This document shows positions 1 through 5,597 of a DNA stretch of 6,911 bases, piece after piece. The notes under the pieces were generated by a model that made no database searches, was not told the origin of the DNA, and saw nothing but the letters and a program-made list of their open reading frames with translations. The stretch is from Bacteroidales bacterium (lineage in GTDB: Bacteria; Bacteroidota; Bacteroidia; Bacteroidales; VadinHA17): NCBI GenBank assembly GCA_003155705.1, contig PMEC01000202.1, forward strand, positions 2,111-9,021. The letters are read 5' to 3'. Made by a program: the position numbers and the translations under genes. Positions within the stretch are counted from its first letter, which is position 1. Each line of letters opens with the position of its first letter.

Positions 1-3000
1 GCAACAAGAATTGTCTTCTTTTCAGCGAAAACAAAACCCTCATTGACATGTTTCTCAATAACCGGTTCAGGCACAACAGTTTGTCTTTCATACGGTATTG
101 TAAAACAGAAAGTTGTTCCTTTTCCGGGTTTTGATGAAAGCCAAATCTTCCCGCCCATAAGATCCACATAGGCTTTCGATATTGCCAACCCGAGTCCTGT
201 TCCTTCATAAAGTCTTGAGACTGCGTTTTGTACCTGATAAAAACGATCAAAAATTTTTGCATGGTACTCCGCAGGTATTCCGATACCTGTATCAGAAACA
301 CTGAATTCCAGAAAATTGGCTATTATCCTGCATGATAACTTTACAGTACCTTCATCTGTGAATTTAATAGCATTGCTTAAAAGGTTTGTAAGAATCTGCG
401 TCAATTTAGTGTTGTCGGTAATAATCAAGGCCCCGGAATCAGTGAGTCCGGTTTCACAAATTAGTTTTATTTTTTTCTCCCCGGCTTTAATCGAAAACTG
501 ATTACATATTGAATTAAGTGTAAAATTTACATTTATTCCGGTTCTGGCAATTTTGACAATGTTAGCTTCGATATTTGAAATATCGATAATATCGGTGATA
601 ATTGAAAGAAGATGATTACTGCTCTGCATAATAGTCTCAATATAAGACTGCTGGGTTTCTGCATCCAGCGCCGGTTCTCCGAGCAGGGCAGAGAAACCTA
701 CAATTGCATTCATTGGAGTCCTTATTTCGTGAGAGATATTATGAAGGAATGCTGTTTTAAGTCTGTCGCTCTCTTCGGCTTTATCTTTTGCATCTATAAG
801 TTCCTTTTCATTTTTCTTCCTGTCGGTTATGTCCTGGAATATCTCCAGCATGGCTTTTTTGCCCCGGTACATCATTCCGGTATGAATGATTTCAAATATT
901 CTGTTACCCAGGACTCCATGTGATTCGTATACCTCTGTTTCACCAACAATTATACCTTTTATCAAAGGACAGTCCATGCATTGTCTTTGATCATCACGAT
1001 ATAACTCCCAGCATTTTTTCCCGATACCTTCCTTTTCGAAAAGTATGTTGAAAATATCATTCTGGTATAAAACAGTTCCTGTTTCGTCAACGATATCCAT
1101 TCCGAATGGAATAGTTTTGAGGAGAGATTCACGGAAGGCAAGATTATGCTTCAATTCCTTTTCAGCTCTCTTTCGGTCAGTTATATCATGCATGCTGCCA
1201 ATGATTTTTTCCGGTCGTCCCCCGGCATCGGAATTGATCTTTGCAGAAATTGAACACGGTATCAATGAACCATCTTTATTTTTGAGGGTGATTTCAAAAT
1301 CACTTACCATGCCTTTCTCTTTCAAAGTTGAAAGAAGTAATTGTCTTTCTTCCGAATTGATATAAAATTCGTATAAAGATTTTCCGATGATATCTTCACG
1401 ATGATATTGTCCATGTGAAATGACTTCGATGGAAGGACTGACTTCAAGGATTGTTCCATCCAATAATGACTCATAGTAGGTATCCTGTATATTTTCAAAG
1501 ATTCTATGGTATTTTTCTTCACTATCTTTTAACCCCTCTGCCGCCCGTTTGCGTTCTGTGATGTCTCTGACTGTAGCCTGGAGGACACGTTCTCCTTTGA
1601 GGTCAAAAGCGGATAAAAGCACTTCGGCATAAAAATCTTCACCATCAACCCGGCGATGAATCCAATCAAAACGATTATATCCTTCCCTGTATGCAATACT
1701 TATATTTTCCTGTACTGCTTCGAAAGAGTTTTTACCATCGGATTGAACAGGGGGAGAGAGTTCTGAAGGGCTAAATTTCACAAATTCTTCTTTTGTATTT
1801 ACTTTAAATATTTTCAAAGCCTGCTCATTGCAATCAAAGAAACCATTTTCATTTAAAAGCATAATAGCATCATTTGAGCTTTGGTATATAGCTTTGAACT
1901 TTTCTTCACTTTCCCGTAATGCCTCCTCCGCCAGTTTGCGCTCGGTTATGTCTCTTGCTATACCCAGTACAAGAGTCTGACCTTTTATTTTAATCGGGTG
2001 AGTAATAATTTCAACGGCAACTTTAGATCCGTCTTTCCGGCTTATTTCAAACTCATCGGGGCCGGTACCATGCCCTAATGTATTCCTGACCAAAAGTTTT
2101 GCTGCTCTGAGAGATTGATTAAGGGACAGGATTTTTAATTTCAGGAAACTCTTTCCGATTAACTCATTTTTAGAGTAGCCTAACAATTTTTCAGCAGCAA
2201 TATTGCCGTCAATAAAATTTCCTTTAAGGTCGCTTAGATAATATGCATCAGGTGCATAATCAAATAATATTTTGAACCTTTCTTCTGAACTTTTCAGTTT
2301 ATCTTCCGCACACTTAAATTCGGTGATGTCAGTAATGGTACCTATATAACCGACAATTTCATTGTTAATCCATTCAGGTACTGCATTTCCCATAACCCAG
2401 ACAATACTCCCATCGGGTCTTAGAAAACGGTATTCAGAGCTGGATATTTTCCGGGATTGACTATCTGATAACCAGCTTTCTTCCAGCTTTTCCACGTCAT
2501 CCGGATGCACAGCATTGAGCCACCCTTCTCCTAATGCAGCTTCAACCGATAGGCCGGTCAAATCTGAATATTTAGGATTTACATAGGTAGTATTACCTTC
2601 AGGATTGGTTCTGAAAATCCCGACCGGGGAAACCCGGGCAAGAGTCTCAAACAAATGCTGAATCTTATTTAAAGCTTCCGCTGCCTTCTTTTGTTCCGTT
2701 ATATTTTGCACCGTACCATCATAATATAGAATTTTTCCATCAGAATCATAAATGGCTTTTGCACTTTCCCTGATGAAAATCTCTTCACCATCGCGACAAA
2801 TCCAGATAGCTTCAAGGTCTTTAACCTCTCCTGATTTTTCTATTTGATCAATAAATTCCTGACGCTGATATTTGGGACCATATCCTGTTTCTTTAAGATT
2901 TCTTGCAGCAAGTTCTTCAAAGGATTTAAAACCAAGCATCTTAACCAATGTCTTGTTTGCCAGGAATATTTCTCCCTGCAAATTTGTTCTGTACAGCCCA

Positions 3001-3464
3001 ACGACCGCATCATTATACAGGATACGAAACCGTTCTTCACTCTCTTTTAATAACAATTCGGCAGCTCTCTTTTCAATCAGTATCCTATGTTGTTCAATAG
3101 CCTCTATTACTGCAAAAGGCAATCTGGTAAGATGCTCTTTGATAACATAATCGTTTGCACCGGCTTTTATGCATTCAACTGCTGTTTCCTCATTCATCGA
3201 GCCTGTACACAGGATAAACGGTACTGATGGATCAAACTCCCTGGCATCTATTAGTGCCAGCATTCCATTATAGGAGGGCATCATATAATCGGAAATGACA
3301 ATATCAGGTCTGAATTCATTAAGAGCGTTAATGAATTCTCCCCTGGTATCGACCCTCTTATGTTCAAACAGAAGTCCTTCCTTCCGGAGTTCCAGAACAG
3401 CCAGCTCAGAATCTGAAGGGAGGTCTTCAACAAATAGGATTTTTAATAGATTCTTATTTTTCAT
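1..3464 (-). CDS. Multi-PAS hybrid histidine kinase with N-terminal receiver (3' end beyond the left edge)
   Basis: I translated all 1154 visible codons and found no stop or frameshift; the end lies beyond the left edge. An in-frame TAA immediately precedes the ATG, fixing the start. Domain order: receiver at about 7-125 (Glu13/Asp14, phospho-acceptor Asp59 in ISDYMMPS, Thr87, Lys109); then six PAS/PAC units at about 138-263, 267-385, 391-510, 518-640, 645-767 and 776-885. Most end in a DITxRK-like motif and most are joined by SEE(R/K)F-type linkers. HisKA follows (phospho-acceptor His912 in NISHEIRTP), then the ATPase (Asn1027/Asn1031, DTGIGI 1058-1063, EGTGLGLA 1087-1094). The last codons, KKTILV, look like the first strand of a second receiver. 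I saw no signal peptide or membrane segment, so the protein should be cytoplasmic. PAS6 carries a C-x10-C-x2-C motif (Cys818, Cys829, Cys832). The N-terminal receiver could take phosphate from another kinase and gate this one. Ligands of the PAS domains cannot be read from sequence. A weak AGGA at 3478-3481 is too far from the ATG to be a normal ribosome binding site. Confidence 0.95.
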   Translation of the reverse strand, partial: MKNKNLLKILFVEDLPSDSELAVLELRKEGLLFEHKRVDTRGEFINALNEFRPDIVISDYMMPSYNGMLALIDAREFDPSVPFILCTGSMNEETAVECIKAGANDYVIKEHLTRLPFAVIEAIEQHRILIEKRAAELLLKESEERFRILYNDAVVGLYRTNLQGEIFLANKTLVKMLGFKSFEELAARNLKETGYGPKYQRQEFIDQIEKSGEVKDLEAIWICRDGEEIFIRESAKAIYDSDGKILYYDGTVQNITEQKKAAEALNKIQHLFETLARVSPVGIFRTNPEGNTTYVNPKYSDLTGLSVEAALGEGWLNAVHPDDVEKLEESWLSDSQSRKISSSEYRFLRPDGSIVWVMGNAVPEWINNEIVGYIGTITDITEFKCAEDKLKSSEERFKILFDYAPDAYYLSDLKGNFIDGNIAAEKLLGYSKNELIGKSFLKLKILSLNQSLRAAKLLVRNTLGHGTGPDEFEISRKDGSKVAVEIITHPIKIKGQTLVLGIARDITERKLAEEALRESEEKFKAIYQSSNDAIMLLNENGFFDCNEQALKIFKVNTKEEFVKFSPSELSPPVQSDGKNSFEAVQENISIAYREGYNRFDWIHRRVDGEDFYAEVLLSAFDLKGERVLQATVRDITERKRAAEGLKDSEEKYHRIFENIQDTYYESLLDGTILEVSPSIEVISHGQYHREDIIGKSLYEFYINSEERQLLLSTLKEKGMVSDFEITLKNKDGSLIPCSISAKINSDAGGRPEKIIGSMHDITDRKRAEKELKHNLAFRESLLKTIPFGMDIVDETGTVLYQNDIFNILFEKEGIGKKCWELYRDDQRQCMDCPLIKGIIVGETEVYESHGVLGNRIFEIIHTGMMYRGKKAMLEIFQDITDRKKNEKELIDAKDKAEESDRLKTAFLHNISHEIRTPMNAIVGFSALLGEPALDAETQQSYIETIMQSSNHLLSIITDIIDISNIEANIVKIARTGINVNFTLNSICNQFSIKAGEKKIKLICETGLTDSGALIITDNTKLTQILTNLLSNAIKFTDEGTVKLSCRIIANFLEFSVSDTGIGIPAEYHAKIFDRFYQVQNAVSRLYEGTGLGLAISKAYVDLMGGKIWLSSKPGKGTTFCFTIPYERQTVVPEPVIEKHVNEGFVFAEKKTILV

Positions 3465-3516
3465 TTACTTCTTTATTTCCTGTTTTAGGTTGTAAAATAT
3501 TTGGTAACTAATCAGT

Positions 3517-3587
3517 TGGATTTCGGATTTCGGATTTGAGATTTCGGATTTATTCCGCATTCCGCAATCCACATTCCGCAATCCAGA
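3517..3587 (+). repeat. Bipartite heptanucleotide repeat element, copy 1 (3' of the phosphatase gene)
   Basis: From 3518 to 3587 the sequence is ten contiguous 7-bp units. Five are of the GGATTTC type (3518-3552; variants GGATTTG, AGATTTC, GGATTTA) and five of the TTCCGCA/ATCCGCA type (3553-3587; variants ATCCACA, ATCCAGA). The second arm can fold back on the first, since GGATT pairs with AATCC and the following C pairs with G, leaving about one mismatch per heptamer. The element begins at the base next to the stop codon of the phosphatase gene (TTA at 3588-3590) and ends about 53 bases before the start of the multi-PAS kinase. No T-run follows the hairpin on the transcribed strand, so it is not a standard intrinsic terminator. 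The rest of this gap (3465-3516) is AT-rich with no recognised promoter. Confidence 0.9.
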
Positions 3588-4766
3588 TTAAAGTTTCAGC
3601 CCTACAACAGTTATGTCATCAACCTGCTCTCCATTACCTTTCCAGAAATTATAAGTATCCAGGAGCATTTCTTTTTGAACTGCTAAAGGATTCTTATGAA
3701 TCTTTAACAGGACTTGTCTGAATTGATCCCGGAGGAATTTTTTCTCTTCCTGTCCGCCAAACTGATCCACAAATCCATCAGTAAAAAGATAAACAAGATC
3801 ATTTGGCTCAGTTTTTATTTCCTGATGTGAAAAATCCAAAATATTATCCTGGTATGATAATGTCATTCTGTCTCCCTTGAATTCAATGAGTTTGTTGTCT
3901 CGAATAAGATACATGGGATTAAATGCTCCTGAATAAACCAATGTTTTACTTTTGATATCATAACTGATTATTGAACCATCCATACCATCTTTTACCTCTG
4001 ATATTACGCCTTTTTGACCTAGTGCCTCAATGATTTTTTCCCTTAACCGGTTTAATATTAAATGAGGCTCTGTAATTTTCTCCCTTATTACCGTTTCATT
4101 TAACAGGGTGACTCCAAGCATACTCATGAATGCGCCGGGAATCCCATGGCCGGTGCAATCAAAAACACCAACCAGAACCTTGTCATTGATTTTGTGAGAC
4201 CAATAGAAGTCGCCACTGACAATATCCTTTGGCAGAATAAGACAAAACTGTTCAGGGAAAAAATCTGATCCGTTAACAGAAGCCTTCAAAACTGCAGCTT
4301 GTATTGTATGAGCATACTGAATACTGTACTTTATAAGTTTGTTTTTATATTCAATCTCTTTCAGGTTCCCCGCTATTTCGTCCCTGCCCCTTTTAATTTC
4401 TATCTGGGTTTTAACCCTGGCAATCAGCTCTTTCTGGTTGAATGGTTTTATAACGTAGTCAACAGCCCCCAGATCAAACCCATTTACGATGCTTTCTGTA
4501 TCGACTTTGGCTGTAAGAAATATTACCGGTATTTTTTGTTTATCCGGATCGCTTTTAAGGATTTTGCATACTTCGAAACCATCCATTCCGGGCATCATTA
4601 TATCGAGCAGAATAAGATCAAATTCAGTACGTCCGATCCAATCCAGGGCTGATTTTCCATCTAAAGCAAATTCGATCTTGAATCCTTCATTTCGTAAATA
4701 ATTTCCCAGGATCTGAAGATTTTTCGGGTTATCATCAACGATCAATATCAATGGGGTTGTAATCAT
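3588..4766 (-). CDS. Receiver-domain PP2C/SpoIIE-family serine phosphatase (RsbU-like response regulator)
   Basis: This 392-residue response regulator carries a protein phosphatase output. The receiver covers about 5-125: Asp11/Asp12, phospho-acceptor Asp55 (LLDIMMPG), Thr85 and Lys107. A helical linker (about 126-160, reaching YAHTIQAAVL) leads to a PP2C/SpoIIE domain at about 170-392. Metal-binding motifs are intact: DIVSGDFYW (181-189, Asp186), FDCTGHGIPGAF (202-213, Asp203 and the GHG), LFTDGF (327-332, Asp330) and DDITVVGL at the C-terminus (Asp383, Asp384). In this family phosphorylation of the receiver commonly switches on Mn/Mg-dependent dephosphorylation of phosphoserine or phosphothreonine on STAS-type anti-sigma antagonists. 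No such partner is encoded here, so the substrate is unknown. An in-frame TGA lies 9 nt upstream of the ATG and fixes the start; no Shine-Dalgarno sequence is seen. The gene lies between two inverted heptamer-repeat elements, and its TAA directly abuts the downstream one. Confidence 0.95.
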   Translation of the reverse strand: MITTPLILIVDDNPKNLQILGNYLRNEGFKIEFALDGKSALDWIGRTEFDLILLDIMMPGMDGFEVCKILKSDPDKQKIPVIFLTAKVDTESIVNGFDLGAVDYVIKPFNQKELIARVKTQIEIKRGRDEIAGNLKEIEYKNKLIKYSIQYAHTIQAAVLKASVNGSDFFPEQFCLILPKDIVSGDFYWSHKINDKVLVGVFDCTGHGIPGAFMSMLGVTLLNETVIREKITEPHLILNRLREKIIEALGQKGVISEVKDGMDGSIISYDIKSKTLVYSGAFNPMYLIRDNKLIEFKGDRMTLSYQDNILDFSHQEIKTEPNDLVYLFTDGFVDQFGGQEEKKFLRDQFRQVLLKIHKNPLAVQKEMLLDTYNFWKGNGEQVDDITVVGLKL

Positions 4767-4826
4767 ATTATTTCAATCAGATATCTTTATTTGTAATCAG
4801 GTAGTTGGAAAGCTGAAGTCAATTTA

Positions 4827-4896
4827 ATTGCGGATTGCGGATTGTGGATTGCGGAAATAATAAATCCGAAATCTCAAATCCGAAATCCGAAATCCA
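4827..4896 (-). repeat. Bipartite heptanucleotide repeat element, copy 2, inverted relative to copy 1
   Basis: Read on the minus strand, five GGATTTC-type heptamers (4862-4896) are followed by a short TTATTATTT-like spacer and four CCGCAAT/CCACAAT-type heptamers (4827-4854). Positions 4859-4896 are the exact reverse complement of 3517-3554 (38 bp, including the same GGATTTG-AGATTTC variant pair), and the rest aligns with small differences. The arms can form an imperfect hairpin with a loop of roughly 9 nt. It starts 14 nt after the stop codon of the response regulator (CTA at 4911-4913) and ends about 60 nt before the phosphatase start. No U-run follows. The remaining bases, 4767-4826, are AT-rich leader with no promoter I would defend. 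Confidence 0.9.
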
Positions 4897-4910
4897 CTCC
4901 AATTTTCCAT

Positions 4911-5594
4911 CTACAGTTTTTCTAGTTTTGCAACTGAATCTTCCAGCCTTTTAACAATTTCATTAATCTGGTTTTTAGCATCTGAATCATAACTTTTCCC
5001 GATTAGTTTTTCAATCTCCTTTATCGATGTACTAAGCTCAAGACAAATATCTTTCATAACATAACTTTGATTTCTATCGAACTCTATCATTTTAGCGCTC
5101 AGATCGTATATCTCCCCAACCTTTGGCATGCCAACGCTCGCTTTAAGCCAGTTATCAATCTTCTTGCCCAGCCATTCATTAACCTTTCTGAGATTTTCAG
5201 TTTTCGATTTAAGATCAAGCTGAGTCTTAACTCTGGCAAGCAACTCTCTGCTGTCAAATGGTTTGGTAACATAATCCTGAGCGCCAACCTCAAACCCTTT
5301 CAGAATGCTTTCCCTTTCAGACTCTGCTGAAAGGAATATTATAGGTATCTCTTTGACTGTCTTATCTGAGCGTATTCTTTTACAGACTTCAAATCCATTC
5401 ATTCCGGGCATATGTAAATCCAATAAGATCAGATCAAACTGCTTGTTATTTAACCAATCGAGAGCAGATTCTCCATTTAATGCAAACTCAATTTTATACT
5501 TTTCTTCCTGTAGTAGTTTACCCAATACCTGAAGGTTTTGGTGATTATCATCAACCAATAAGATTATGGGTCCGGGTGTATTTATTTTTACCAT
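4911..5594 (-). CDS. Response regulator: receiver plus C-terminal helical domain of unknown function
   Basis: This cytoplasmic response regulator has 227 residues. The receiver spans about 9-127: acidic pair Asp15/Asp16 (LLVDDN), phospho-acceptor Asp59 (LILLDLHMPG), Ser89 in the switch position and Lys111 (KPFD). Residues 130-227 are charged and lysine/glutamate-rich, with two likely helical stretches (about 133-152 and 183-227) suggesting a coiled coil. I recognise no DNA-binding, enzymatic or Hpt motif there. The ATG at 5594 is 3 nt after the TAA of the upstream kinase, and that TAA is in the same frame, so the start is fixed and translation is probably coupled. No Shine-Dalgarno sequence is visible. 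The receiver is about 60% identical, ungapped over about 121 residues by hand count, to that of the phosphatase encoded next, so the two are paralogues. It may be the direct phosphate target of the upstream kinase or a protein-interaction adaptor; this is inference. Confidence 0.93.
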   Translation of the reverse strand: MVKINTPGPIILLVDDNHQNLQVLGKLLQEEKYKIEFALNGESALDWLNNKQFDLILLDLHMPGMNGFEVCKRIRSDKTVKEIPIIFLSAESERESILKGFEVGAQDYVTKPFDSRELLARVKTQLDLKSKTENLRKVNEWLGKKIDNWLKASVGMPKVGEIYDLSAKMIEFDRNQSYVMKDICLELSTSIKEIEKLIGKSYDSDAKNQINEIVKRLEDSVAKLEKL

Positions 5595-5597
5595 TTT

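Noticed and set aside
2840..3050. Small overlapping ORFs on both strands around 2840-3150, and other short plus-strand ORFs (e.g. 612-923, 4299-4652, 6261-6659)
   Set aside because: All lie inside well-supported minus-strand domains and encode no recognisable protein; they are shadow frames.
3517..3587. Rho-independent terminator after the phosphatase gene
   Set aside because: The hairpin is long and mismatched and no U-run follows on the transcribed strand; the same holds for the copy at 4827-4896. Some attenuation is still possible.
4767..4826. Promoter for the phosphatase gene in the AT-rich leader
   Set aside because: I searched for a Bacteroidota-type TAnnTTTG with an upstream TTG and for a sigma70-type pair, and found no convincing match. 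The same holds for 3465-3516.
3517..4896. CRISPR array or short spacer array
   Set aside because: The repeats are contiguous 7-mers without spacers, and no cas gene is present.
3465..4910. Insertion sequence or transposon ends
   Set aside because: There is no transposase, no clear target-site duplication, and the inverted copies are themselves tandem-repeat hairpins found in both gaps, so a dispersed repeat is the simpler reading.
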